The notes under the pieces are model-generated. The model was not told the origin of the DNA. It did not search any database and saw only the letters and a program-made list of their open reading frames with translations. Made by a program: the position numbers and the translations under genes. A DNA stretch of 43,131 nucleotides from positions 1 to 43,131 of the IMG/VR virus record IMGVR_UViG_3300048550_000945, one strand, 5' to 3'. This DNA comes from a virus. Positions 23,588-31,341 of the stretch are shown piece after piece (positions within the stretch are counted from its first letter, which is position 1; each line of letters begins with the position of its first letter).

Positions 23588-24451
23588 ATGAGAAAGCTAT
23601 ATAACACTAAGAGAAAGCTCTCGATCTCGCCCACCTTCAAGATTTTGGGTGGAGTCCTCCGTAAATGGGGAGAGATCCGACACCTTGAAGAGGTTGCCAT
23701 CATATACAAAAATGGCTCTATCTCTAGGTACTCTCAAGATCCCGATTCTCCTTTCTATATCAGTGTCTTCCCTTACATAAACAAAATGGAAGTCTTCGGG
23801 ATATCTAATAAATGGCGACGTTACAATGGCTCTTGGGATTTCGTCACTCACGTATATGACCATGAGGGACGACCAGGACCTTTGCGGGCCGAAAAGACCG
23901 AAAAGACCATCAAGGGTGCTCGCCAGGCTGGCATTCAAGCTGTCAAAGATCACTATGTTCAAGTGAATAAAACTCTCATGCAAGATCCGCAAGAGAGGTT
24001 AGAGGAAGAGCTGGTAAGAGCACTCAAGGGCCACGATTGGTATTACGCGATGAGTGATGACCATAGAAAAAATATGAGCGGGCGAGACTCTATGAGGCGT
24101 ATTAAGCACCTAATGCGTGAGATGGAAGACTCTGATAGAGCAGAAGAGCTATTTAGAAAGTATGCACCCGAGGGCATAGAAGGAAAAGGCATCATACCTA
24201 AGAAGAGACCTATCGTGGAGGGAGACATCTTCTTTAAAAAAGACCCTCATGGATTTGATGTTCTTTATTGGTACGAAGTCTTGAAAGTAAACCGCAGGAG
24301 TCTTGTGCTTAGAGAGAAGAACTTCAAGAAGAGTAAGTATAACTCAAAAGAATATCTTGGAGATCCTTTTAGAGTCCCCTATCCTCAGAGAAAGTGGAAT
24401 GTCATTAAGTACAAAGGCATCACTTACACCTTACAGGGTACGCAGTTTTAA
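23588..24451 (+). CDS. Hypothetical protein (287 aa) with small helical middle domain
   Basis: Basic protein. Residues 1-130 form a beta-rich region (V-A-I-I-Y-K-N-G-S-I-S-R-Y; V-F-P-Y-I-N-K). Residues about 140-200 are helical: E-E-L-V-R-A-L-K-G-H-D-W-Y-Y-A-M-S-D-D-H-R, then a second helix with L-M-R-E-M-E and a closing R-K-Y-A-P. The end (I-V-E-G-D-I-F-F-K to Y-T-L-Q-G-T) looks like a small SH3-type barrel. GGGGAG precedes the ATG. Function unknown. Confidence 0.65.
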   Translation: MRKLYNTKRKLSISPTFKILGGVLRKWGEIRHLEEVAIIYKNGSISRYSQDPDSPFYISVFPYINKMEVFGISNKWRRYNGSWDFVTHVYDHEGRPGPLRAEKTEKTIKGARQAGIQAVKDHYVQVNKTLMQDPQERLEEELVRALKGHDWYYAMSDDHRKNMSGRDSMRRIKHLMREMEDSDRAEELFRKYAPEGIEGKGIIPKKRPIVEGDIFFKKDPHGFDVLYWYEVLKVNRRSLVLREKNFKKSKYNSKEYLGDPFRVPYPQRKWNVIKYKGITYTLQGTQF

Positions 24452-24454
24452 AAC

Positions 24455-24518
24455 CTCATCGAGCCTCTTTTTTTTATAAGTGTCAACACACAAACTTATT
24501 TAAAGGAGGCTCGATGAG
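24455..24518 (+). promoter_or_regulatory. Large leader hairpin with 13-bp perfect stem
   Basis: CTCATCGAGCCTC (24455-24467) is the exact inverse of GAGGCTCGATGAG (24506-24518); inside, ATAAGT (24476) pairs with ACTTAT (24494). The right arm contains a perfect AAAGGAGG and an ATG (24514). TATAAG at 24475-24480 in the loop side would start a transcript without the left arm, leaving the ribosome site free, while read-through RNA from upstream would be closed. T4 uses this logic for late genes such as e. The eight T residues after the left arm are not preceded by a stem and so do not form a classical terminator. Confidence 0.7.
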
Positions 24519-24552
24519 CATTGAATCTATAGTCCATGCCGTATCTCGATAA
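24514..24552 (+). CDS. Possible 12-residue leader peptide
   Basis: ATG at 24514 follows AAAGGAGG with four-base spacing, but the frame ends after 12 codons (M-S-I-E-S-I-V-H-A-V-S-R). A strong ribosome site on so short a frame suggests either a leader peptide for the genes at 24647 onward or a decayed gene. The next 90 bases hold a GCGGAA/TTCCGC hairpin (24574-24596) and TATAAG (about 24616). Confidence 0.35.
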   Translation: MSIESIVHAVSR

Positions 24553-24646
24553 TGACCCTGAAGGACATTGGGAGCGGAACTTCTAGGCCTTTCCGCCTGA
24601 ACAATAATATTTCTATAAGCAGTCAAGCTGTAAAGGAGAAAATAAG

Positions 24647-25396
24647 ATGAAGTTAACACCAAGAGATAAGAAGGTAATTGATTCTTTCATTGCAAAGAAA
24701 CCAATGGTTTCAAAAAAGCTGTCTACAGACGGCAAAGTCCTAAATAAGAACGCCCAATTATATTCTCACTTAGAATATATAGGGGTAGCTGAGTGGGGGG
24801 GGAGTCATATTAAACAAGTAAGCGACTACCCTGAGGAACTTGCAACCATTGTGAACTATATGACGAAGGAAGCTCTTCGAAGAGGCATCTCGGTGTTCGA
24901 TTTTTGGGGTCGTGAAAAGAAGCTGAAGGCGATCACTCTCACTCCTAAAGACAAGAAGGTCATCGAGTCTTTTATCGCAAAGAGGCCTGCACGGTCTAGG
25001 AAGCTTGAGTCTTACGGACATTCCCTTGAGTGCTTGCTGACTAGTAGGGTATTATTCCAACATGACGTGACAGGGGACTTTGTGATTAGAGATCGGAAGT
25101 CTCAACGGGGTTCCGCGATTCACAGGTGGCATGATACTGTTTTTTCCTATCTCAAGAAGAAGAGTAGGAAGGACACAATCCTCGCAGAAAACTATAAAAA
25201 CCTCGCTGAATACATGAAGGACATCTTAAGAGAGAAGACCATTGAGTTCAATGAAGTGAGAAGTATAGATAGGAAGCCTAGCGAGAGGCATATCCAAGAG
25301 GTCTGGGAGTCTGGTTTGATTGATGAAGAGATCCGTAGGGTGGACGAGGCTATCTCTGACTATCAGCACATGACAGACGTAGGGTTTCAAGACTAA
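24647..25396 (+). CDS. Protein with two L-T-x-x-D-K-K-V-I modules (249 aa)
   Basis: Two copies of an approximately 30-residue module start at residues 3 and 98: L-T-P-[RK]-D-K-K-V-I-[DE]-S-F-I-A-K-[KR]-P followed by S-[KR]-K-L. Each is followed by a different 60-70-residue region with aromatic residues. The module occurs again in the next gene and at 36589(-), so it is a dispersed phage domain. After the second copy comes a charged helical C-terminus. AAAGGAG precedes the ATG. The gene ends with TAA overlapping the ATG of the next. Function unknown; the module may bind a common partner. Confidence 0.72.
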   Translation: MKLTPRDKKVIDSFIAKKPMVSKKLSTDGKVLNKNAQLYSHLEYIGVAEWGGSHIKQVSDYPEELATIVNYMTKEALRRGISVFDFWGREKKLKAITLTPKDKKVIESFIAKRPARSRKLESYGHSLECLLTSRVLFQHDVTGDFVIRDRKSQRGSAIHRWHDTVFSYLKKKSRKDTILAENYKNLAEYMKDILREKTIEFNEVRSIDRKPSERHIQEVWESGLIDEEIRRVDEAISDYQHMTDVGFQD

Positions 25397-25658
25397 TGCA
25401 TGGTTTAAGACTTCCTAAACTAACGCAAAGAGACAAGAGTGTGATCCAAGACTTTGTGGATAAGAGGCAGTTTTATTCCAAAAAGCTTCTTTCAAACAGC
25501 GAAGCACTTGAGTGTAAAGTGACCAAGTGCTTTTCTATTGGGGAGAAGAGGGCAAAATTAAATGGAATAGTTGGGTTTTCAGTCACTTAGATTTCTCTGA
25601 CTTGTGGCTACGGCATGTATCAAACTATGTCTGTAACAGGTATGGCGACATACTCTAA
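25396..25658 (+). pseudogene. Frameshifted third copy of the D-K-K-V module gene
   Basis: The readable frame gives 64 residues with the module (L-T-Q-R-D-K-S-V-I-Q-D-F) and stops at 25590. From about 25537 the -1 frame continues with sensible protein (K-W-N-S-W-V-F-S-H-L, then L-W-L-R-H-V-S-N-Y-V) to a stop at 25656-25658, which matches the size and aromatic character of the paralogous regions. One missing G in the GGGG run near 25540 would explain this. It is either a recent mutation, an assembly error or a programmed -1 shift; no heptamer slippery site was seen. Confidence 0.62.
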
Positions 25659-25677
25659 TAGTTTATCTATCCTCGTC

Positions 25678-25702
25678 TTTCTCTACACCAACAAAGGAGA
25701 AA
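25678..25702 (+). promoter_or_regulatory. Leader hairpin before gene at 25707
   Basis: TTTCTC 25678-25683 pairs with GAGAAA 25697-25702 over a 13-base loop (starting TACACC) and covers half of the AAAGGAG ribosome site. TTTAT at 25662-25666 precedes it. Same design as the leaders at 456 and 14864. Confidence 0.42.
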
Positions 25703-25706
25703 TGCT

Positions 25707-26222
25707 ATGGACAGGATTGAACAGATAACTAGACAGTTCCTCCGTGAGAAGAAAGCCGCCGACTTCTTGGCAGAAGACAGGGAAGCAGGGGGGCATCGAC
25801 CTGGTTCTTACATGAGCAGGCAGAACCTCGCACATATGTTGAATCAGGTCATTTCTATCTGTCAGCAAATGGGGCATGAGGAAGAGCTTGAAGATTGGGT
25901 TGAGGACAAGATATCTCACGCCCATGCCGCTCTTTCAGATGTCGCGAGATATATTGAATATGGAGACCGCGAACCTTCTTTAAAAATGGCAGAAGACGGC
26001 CTAGTCGCGAGTGAAGACGAGAGAATGGCTCACCGAACTTGGACGAAGAAGCAGTGGAAAGAACACCTTGAGAAGTATCCTGAGATGGCCTACTACCAAG
26101 GAACTTACAATAGAGGTAAGTTTAACCCCGCCAAAGCTAACAAGAACATTAAAGAGTTCGGCCTTGAGAAGGAAATGGAGGCAGGTAAATTTAAGCCTAA
26201 AAAGAAAGCGAGATGGAGATGA
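25707..26222 (+). CDS. Phage protein with W-V-E-x-K-I helical domain (171 aa)
   Basis: Residues 35-85 contain S-R-Q-N-L-A-H-M-L-N-Q...E-L-E-D-W-V-E-D-K-I-S-H-A-H-A-A-L-S-D-V-A-R-Y-I, a small helical domain I recall as widespread in T4-like and marine phage proteins, function unknown. The N-terminus is a short helix with R-E-K-K-A-A-D. The C-terminal 60 residues are basic with many Lys, possibly for nucleic-acid contact. AAAGGAG lies before the ATG. Overlaps the next gene by 10 bases, so the two are coupled. Confidence 0.72.
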   Translation: MDRIEQITRQFLREKKAADFLAEDREAGGHRPGSYMSRQNLAHMLNQVISICQQMGHEEELEDWVEDKISHAHAALSDVARYIEYGDREPSLKMAEDGLVASEDERMAHRTWTKKQWKEHLEKYPEMAYYQGTYNRGKFNPAKANKNIKEFGLEKEMEAGKFKPKKKARWR

Positions 26223-26695
26223 ACTCAGCTACTAGAGTAGCTTCTGCTCACATGAGAAAAGAAGCCGCAAGTGGTCTCTTTGGGTTCACCAAATCTATCC
26301 AGAGAGAGGGTGAGTCAGCCATCAAGAGGGTAAAGAAGCAGGCGGAGAAGATCTCCACACAGCTTGAAAAGAGACATCCTGAAGCAGGGGTCTATTTAAC
26401 TTTGAGATGCACCAAAGCGGGTTGTGTTCCTTCTAAGGCATTAGCTAAGGTATGTATCTTCAACCGACCCCAAACTAGGGTCTTGAAAGGCCCTATGGGA
26501 TTTAAGCCATCTACGGCTAAGGCTTCCCAGAAAGCGATCTCGGACATACTCTTGTTTGCGGGCGAGGTTGGATATACTCTGTATCATAAGAAGAACGACG
26601 TACTTCCTTTCTTAACATCCTACGCGAAACGGAAGAGATGCCCCTACGCCAAGCTCTTAACTGAAGCGTACCCCCACATTCAGAGTGGCCTATGA
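26213..26695 (+). CDS. Hypothetical basic protein (160 aa)
   Basis: Starts inside the previous gene (10-base overlap); two close ATGs (26213 and 26219) make the exact start uncertain. The N-terminus R-V-A-S-A-H-M-R-K-E-A-A-S resembles the short helical tags of other proteins here. The body is basic with C66, C71 and C143 among K/R-rich helices. Its stop overlaps the next ATG (ATGA). No family recognised. Confidence 0.6.
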   Translation: MEMNSATRVASAHMRKEAASGLFGFTKSIQREGESAIKRVKKQAEKISTQLEKRHPEAGVYLTLRCTKAGCVPSKALAKVCIFNRPQTRVLKGPMGFKPSTAKASQKAISDILLFAGEVGYTLYHKKNDVLPFLTSYAKRKRCPYAKLLTEAYPHIQSGL

Positions 26696-27423
26696 GATCT
26701 CTATTCTTGTCCTTCTTGATATTCCCCTCACTGAGCTTTGCCCAAGTGAATATGGAATCAGATCGCGGAGGAGACAAAGAAGGATGGGGTCTTAAGACAG
26801 ACTTTGGCATCACCCTACAGTCGGGTAATGTCGAGACATTCTCTTATAAGCTTGGGCTCAGGGCTGATCTCGCGAGAGGGAAAAACCACCTTTACCTTGT
26901 CCTGAACAATCAGTATGGGGAAGAGGGTGGCGTAAGCTTTAGGGATCAGGGATTTGGACACATTAGGTGGACACATATGAGAGGGCCTGTTGGGTTTGAG
27001 ACCTTTACTCAAGTAGAATATGACGACTTTCGACTTCTCCAGACGAGGCAGTTGAATGGTTTAGGATTAAGAGTTGAGTTCATGGAAGTCTTAGCTGTCG
27101 GCATCAGTGGAATGTCTGATTTCGAGTCTATTCAGAAGAGAGACGAAGGTCAATTAGATTGGCGTGGGTCTTCTTATATCAGCTTAGATGAGGATTTAGG
27201 AGAGTCTTTCAAGATCCACGTCGTAAGTTATTACCAACCTCTTTTTAAGGACTTCTCTGATTGCCGCCTATATAGCATAGCTACGCTATCAGCCTCTGTC
27301 ACGAAAACCTTCTCGATTAAGAATCAAGTATCTTATGCCTTCGACACAAGACCCCCCGACGGTGTCGAGAAGAAAGATCTTCAATTCATAGTGAGCTTTG
27401 AATTGAAGACTTCGGGGGAATAG
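26692..27423 (+). CDS. Outer-membrane beta-barrel protein, DUF481-like (243 aa)
   Basis: A signal peptide (residues 1-17, M-R-S-L-F-L-S-F-L-I-F-P-S-L-S-F-A) is followed by a series of amphipathic strands typical of DUF481 (YdiY-like) proteins: G-x-x-x-S-G-N-V-E-T-F-S-Y, alternating aromatic/polar strands with Y-x-x-x-R-x-Q-L-N-G-L-G-L, ending in a strand F-I-V-S-F-E-L-K near the C-terminus. Such proteins sit in the Gram-negative outer membrane. A phage copy may change the cell surface during infection, for instance to block a receptor or help lysis; this is inference. Coupled by ATGA to the gene upstream. Acquired from a bacterial host seems likely. Confidence 0.78.
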   Translation: MRSLFLSFLIFPSLSFAQVNMESDRGGDKEGWGLKTDFGITLQSGNVETFSYKLGLRADLARGKNHLYLVLNNQYGEEGGVSFRDQGFGHIRWTHMRGPVGFETFTQVEYDDFRLLQTRQLNGLGLRVEFMEVLAVGISGMSDFESIQKRDEGQLDWRGSSYISLDEDLGESFKIHVVSYYQPLFKDFSDCRLYSIATLSASVTKTFSIKNQVSYAFDTRPPDGVEKKDLQFIVSFELKTSGE

Positions 27424-27462
27424 TTTTTTTATGGTTTACTCTTTAATAAAAGGAGAGTGAGC

Positions 27463-29121
27463 ATGAAAAGCCCATCAGAACAAATCTTAGACCTTCTGTC
27501 TGAATACAAAAACCTTAAAATCAAATCCGCCAAGAAGTCTTTAAGAAAGATACTAGGTAAGTTTGATGTCGAGTTAGTCTCTTACGAACTTCGAACTAGG
27601 TTTCTTGATCAGGTTGAAGTGAAATTAAAAAAAGAGTTCTCTTTACCTAAGCACTTGAAGAGGGAGTACCCTGAGCTAGTAGGGGAGACCTTCAGCTTAG
27701 GTCACTTCATGCAAAAACAGAGTATGATTAAAGGAGTCCCAGAGATTGGTATGCACCAAGAGAATATGTGGGTGATAGACCTTAACTACGCCCTCAAGAC
27801 GTGGATGTTGCAGTATGGTTGCGACATTGAGGTTCTCGTAGGAGATCGTAAAGACTACCCCCTGAAGAAGAAATACACATCCTTAGTTAAAAGAAGATTG
27901 CACAGATATGGCTGGAAAGCTCAGTTGCTTGTTAAAATGGGCTTAGGCTTATTTGGGGGTCTCTTCTGGAAGCTTGCCTATGAAACCATAATGAAGATAG
28001 ACGACAACCCTTTCTTAGACTTGTCTAAAGACAGCTTAAATCGTTTGAAGAGAGTCGGCTCTAGCCAAGCGAGCTGGGCTATCCTTTCAAGCGGAGTGTC
28101 TCAGTCAAGAGTGGAAGCACATATCATCCGACTCACTGTAAACCAGCTCCTTAACTCACTAGAGAAGAGTCCGCTCAAAGAAGAGCTCTATAAGCATGTT
28201 GGAGATAATCTACAGGCTCTCCCAGCCCACTTGTCGAAGCTCGAAAGAAGCTTAGATAGGACAAACTACGCTCTTATCACTATGGGAGGTGATTGGTATC
28301 GCCAGAGATTGGTTCACGAAGACCGAGAAATGGTAGATATGGCAAGCAAGTTTAACCCCCTTCCTGTGCCTTCTACCATTAAGAAGTCTCATTTAAAGCA
28401 GGCTAACCTCTTTAAAGACCTGATAAAGAAGACCTTTTACACAAAGACAGAGAATCTCCTCTCGGCGGTTGAGGAGATTAAAAAAGTCCCAGAAGCCGAA
28501 AGACGAGGGGTTCAAAAAAAACTCATGTCTGAACTCGAGGTTCACAAGAAAAAGTTTATAGAAAAGGCATATGGAGTGCTGGAGAGTAAACTTGAAGGTT
28601 TCCAATACGAGATCATAAGGTTCGAACCCAGTTCTAAATTATACTCTAACATCACAGTCCGAAAGAAAGATCAGAAAACTAAGTTCTCGCTCAAGACTTT
28701 AGAGTCTTCATTGAAGAAAAAAGCGAGAGAAGAAGAGCTGAGCCTCACACCGAAGACTAGGTTCAAAGATTTGTTGTTTGTCCTTGAGAATTGGAAATTC
28801 CAATATGGGCAGTATATTCTAATGTTAATCGGAGAGTCCTCCTTAACCTTCTCAGAAAAAGATACTAAGCTAGTTGCTAGGCTAAGTCGGTGGCTTAGTA
28901 TAGGAGCAAAGAAGGCGATCATCCTCTTGAAAGCTTTGTTCTTGTTTTTCGACCCTAGTGCTTTGGGTATTATAATTACCTTCCTACTCCTGCCAAAGAC
29001 TCTCGGCTATCAACCCCCTGCGATGGCGTTTGGGTCTGCCTTATTCATTGCTTTTGCAAGCATGATCTTCATCGGCAGAGAGAGAGCAGTCCCACATTGG
29101 AAGAGGTTTAAGAGAATTTAG
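27463..29121 (+). CDS. Membrane protein with two C-terminal helices (552 aa)
   Basis: Start set at ATG 27463 because AAAGGAG lies eight bases before it; a GTG at 27457 is too close to that site. The first 470 residues are soluble, Lys/Glu-rich and helical, with a hydrophobic stretch at about 165-180 (M-G-L-G-L-F-G-G-L-F-W). Two membrane helices lie near 486-509 and 520-537, then a basic tail (H-W-K-R-F-K-R-I), predicting a large cytoplasmic N-domain anchored in the inner membrane. No family recognised. It follows the outer-membrane gene, so an envelope role is possible. Ribosome site may fold with CTTT at 27441. Confidence 0.72.
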   Translation: MKSPSEQILDLLSEYKNLKIKSAKKSLRKILGKFDVELVSYELRTRFLDQVEVKLKKEFSLPKHLKREYPELVGETFSLGHFMQKQSMIKGVPEIGMHQENMWVIDLNYALKTWMLQYGCDIEVLVGDRKDYPLKKKYTSLVKRRLHRYGWKAQLLVKMGLGLFGGLFWKLAYETIMKIDDNPFLDLSKDSLNRLKRVGSSQASWAILSSGVSQSRVEAHIIRLTVNQLLNSLEKSPLKEELYKHVGDNLQALPAHLSKLERSLDRTNYALITMGGDWYRQRLVHEDREMVDMASKFNPLPVPSTIKKSHLKQANLFKDLIKKTFYTKTENLLSAVEEIKKVPEAERRGVQKKLMSELEVHKKKFIEKAYGVLESKLEGFQYEIIRFEPSSKLYSNITVRKKDQKTKFSLKTLESSLKKKAREEELSLTPKTRFKDLLFVLENWKFQYGQYILMLIGESSLTFSEKDTKLVARLSRWLSIGAKKAIILLKALFLFFDPSALGIIITFLLLPKTLGYQPPAMAFGSALFIAFASMIFIGRERAVPHWKRFKRI

Positions 29122-29175
29122 CAGCCCCCCGTCTCTTTTCGATAATATCGGTGAAGATATTTATTAGAGAAAGAG

Positions 29176-31341
29176 ATGATTATGAGAGTTTTAGAGAATA
29201 AGTTTAAGAGCAAATGTTACGTCTGCGGGGTTACGGTTCAGCCCGCAGACGGCTTCGCGGTTGAAGAGATACCGCGTGTTTGGAAAACCGTTTGTAAGAA
29301 CAGCGGTTGCCACAGCCAAGTCAAGGGGCTGACCGAATTACTGAACCGACCAAACACTAGAGAGATTACTTCAAAAGGGATGGTTAACATCTACCCTTTC
29401 GATTGGAGTGCCCTCCCTAAGATTAAAACCTTTCCTGGAGCGAGGTTTGATGGGAATACCAAAAGCTGGTTTATCTCCCTTGACCCTTCAGACCGAGATC
29501 GAGTAGTTAAGGTCGCAAAGGATCTCCGCCTTGATCTCCCTAAAGGGTTTGAAAAGGTCGAAGCCACATCCGAAGTTAAAGAAGCTATCGCGAGAGGAGA
29601 AGCAGTTGGAGCTTACCCTTACCAACTTAAGGGCATTGAGTTCTTGGCGGGTAAGAAGCATGCCCTCCTCGCGGACGACATGGGGCTCGGTAAGACCATT
29701 CAGTCTCTTGTCGCCCTCCCTGAGAACGCAAAGTGCATCTTCCTCTGCCCCGCTACCCTCAAGAGCAATGTTGCGAATGAGGTTAATAAATGGCGTCCAG
29801 ATCTTACCCCTGTGGTCATCTGTGGTCGAAAAGGGTTTAGGGTTCCTTCAAAGGGTGAAGTGGTAATTGTTAACTATGATATCTTGCCCTCTTGCTTCAC
29901 ACCTACGGATAAGTGGGGCGAGGAGTCAAGCACGCCTTCTTCTTGGGTTCAATCTCTATCTGAGACCGTCCTGATTGCAGATGAGGTTCACGTCTGTAAG
30001 AACCCAAAGGCATCTAAGTCTAAGAAGACAAAGGTTCTCAGTAAGATGTGCCTCAGAGTTTGGGCTATGACAGGTACGCCTATCATGTCTAAAGCTCTAG
30101 ATATGTGGGGTGTCCTTCAAGCGTTCGATTTAGAGCGTAAAGTATTCGGTAGCTGGAAAAACTTTGTTCAACTCATGAATGGAGAGAAGCAATGGGTTTC
30201 AGCTACCGCTTCAAAGTGGGTCTTTGGAACTCCTTCCCCTATGGTAACAGAGACTCTTCGAAAGTTGATGCTCCGTAGGTTGAAGAAAGACGTTCTCCCC
30301 GACCTTCCCGCTAAGACTTACCAAGACATCCTTGTAGACGTAAATTCTAAGTCTCTGTTCAATAAGACAGAGAAGCTCATGGTAGATGTTAAGCATCTTA
30401 CTCCTAACGAGCCTTTACCTCACTTCGAGAAGTTCTCAAAGCTTCGAGCAGCACTCGCTAAAGACCGCATCCCAGCTCTCATCGAGCAGGTTGAGTCTTT
30501 TGAGGAGGCAGATGAGCCTGTCGTGGTCTTCTCGGCACACAAAGAGCCTATGAAGGCTCTGGCTCAAAGAGATGGTTGGGGTACCATTACTTCAGACACC
30601 ACCCTCGAAGGCCGTAAAGAGATTGTCAGGCAGTTTCAAGACGGGTTTCTCAAGGGCGTAGGTTTGACCATCAAGGCGGGCGGAGTAGGCCTTACCTTGA
30701 CCCGAGCTAGTAAGATGATCTTCGTAGACATGGAGTGGAATCCTGCTTTGAACACTCAGGCGGAAGACAGGATCTGCCGCATCGGTCAGCAAGCGGATAA
30801 TATCCAATATGTGCGACTTGTCAGCAACTGTGCCCTTGACATCCATGTACATAATATCCTCCACGCAAAAGCAGAGATGATCCACAAGGCATTGGAGAGT
30901 GAAGACTCGCCTGTGGTCTTCACTCCAACTCCCGCTATCGACCTTTCTACGAAAGTGGTGCAGGAGACTCCAGAGGAGGCTCAAAAGAGAATCGAAGACC
31001 TTAGAGAAGCAAAGAAGCGAGCAGGGGAAAAGCTGGCTCAAGCATCTGCCACAGCAAAGATCACTGCTCGCCGAAGCTCTTGGACTCGAGGTAGTCTTTT
31101 ACCCGACCCCTCACCCACACAGCGTCAAGAGATCTACGCCGCCCTTGTCCTTATGTTAGGGTCTTGTGATGGTGCAGTGAGCCACGACAACGTAGGCTTT
31201 AATAAGCCTGACGCATATAATATGCGGTCAATCCGAATCTCAGGACTCTTAGGAGGAGATATCGGTCTTCAGAAATATGTGTGGGGTACTCTCAGGAAAT
31301 ACAGCCGACAGCTTGAGTCCATCTTCCCCGATCTCTTCTAA
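29176..31341 (+). CDS. SNF2-family helicase/translocase with HARP-like N-terminal domain (721 aa)
   Basis: ATP-driven double-strand DNA translocase of superfamily 2, closest in layout to SMARCAL1/ZRANB3-type annealing helicases that rewind DNA at forks. Order: Cys cluster C14/C17/C40/C45 (zinc), HARP-like segment with F-P-G-A-R-F-D-G-N-T-K-S-W-F-I (86-100), Walker A D-D-M-G-L-G-K-T (167-174), D-E-V-H (269-272), T-G-T-P (299-302), motif V G-G-V-G-L-T-L-T and motif VI Q-A-E-D-R-I-C-R-I-G-Q (528-538), then a 150-residue helical C-terminus. Start could be 29176 or 29182. Likely works in phage replication or fork repair together with RuvC and topoisomerase. 3' end overlaps the minus-strand gene by four bases. 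Confidence 0.92.
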   Translation: MIMRVLENKFKSKCYVCGVTVQPADGFAVEEIPRVWKTVCKNSGCHSQVKGLTELLNRPNTREITSKGMVNIYPFDWSALPKIKTFPGARFDGNTKSWFISLDPSDRDRVVKVAKDLRLDLPKGFEKVEATSEVKEAIARGEAVGAYPYQLKGIEFLAGKKHALLADDMGLGKTIQSLVALPENAKCIFLCPATLKSNVANEVNKWRPDLTPVVICGRKGFRVPSKGEVVIVNYDILPSCFTPTDKWGEESSTPSSWVQSLSETVLIADEVHVCKNPKASKSKKTKVLSKMCLRVWAMTGTPIMSKALDMWGVLQAFDLERKVFGSWKNFVQLMNGEKQWVSATASKWVFGTPSPMVTETLRKLMLRRLKKDVLPDLPAKTYQDILVDVNSKSLFNKTEKLMVDVKHLTPNEPLPHFEKFSKLRAALAKDRIPALIEQVESFEEADEPVVVFSAHKEPMKALAQRDGWGTITSDTTLEGRKEIVRQFQDGFLKGVGLTIKAGGVGLTLTRASKMIFVDMEWNPALNTQAEDRICRIGQQADNIQYVRLVSNCALDIHVHNILHAKAEMIHKALESEDSPVVFTPTPAIDLSTKVVQETPEEAQKRIEDLREAKKRAGEKLAQASATAKITARRSSWTRGSLLPDPSPTQRQEIYAALVLMLGSCDGAVSHDNVGFNKPDAYNMRSIRISGLLGGDIGLQKYVWGTLRKYSRQLESIFPDLF

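Noticed and set aside
24468-24475. T8 run after the gene at 23588 as a terminator
   Set aside because: No stem precedes the run; it lies in the loop of the larger hairpin.
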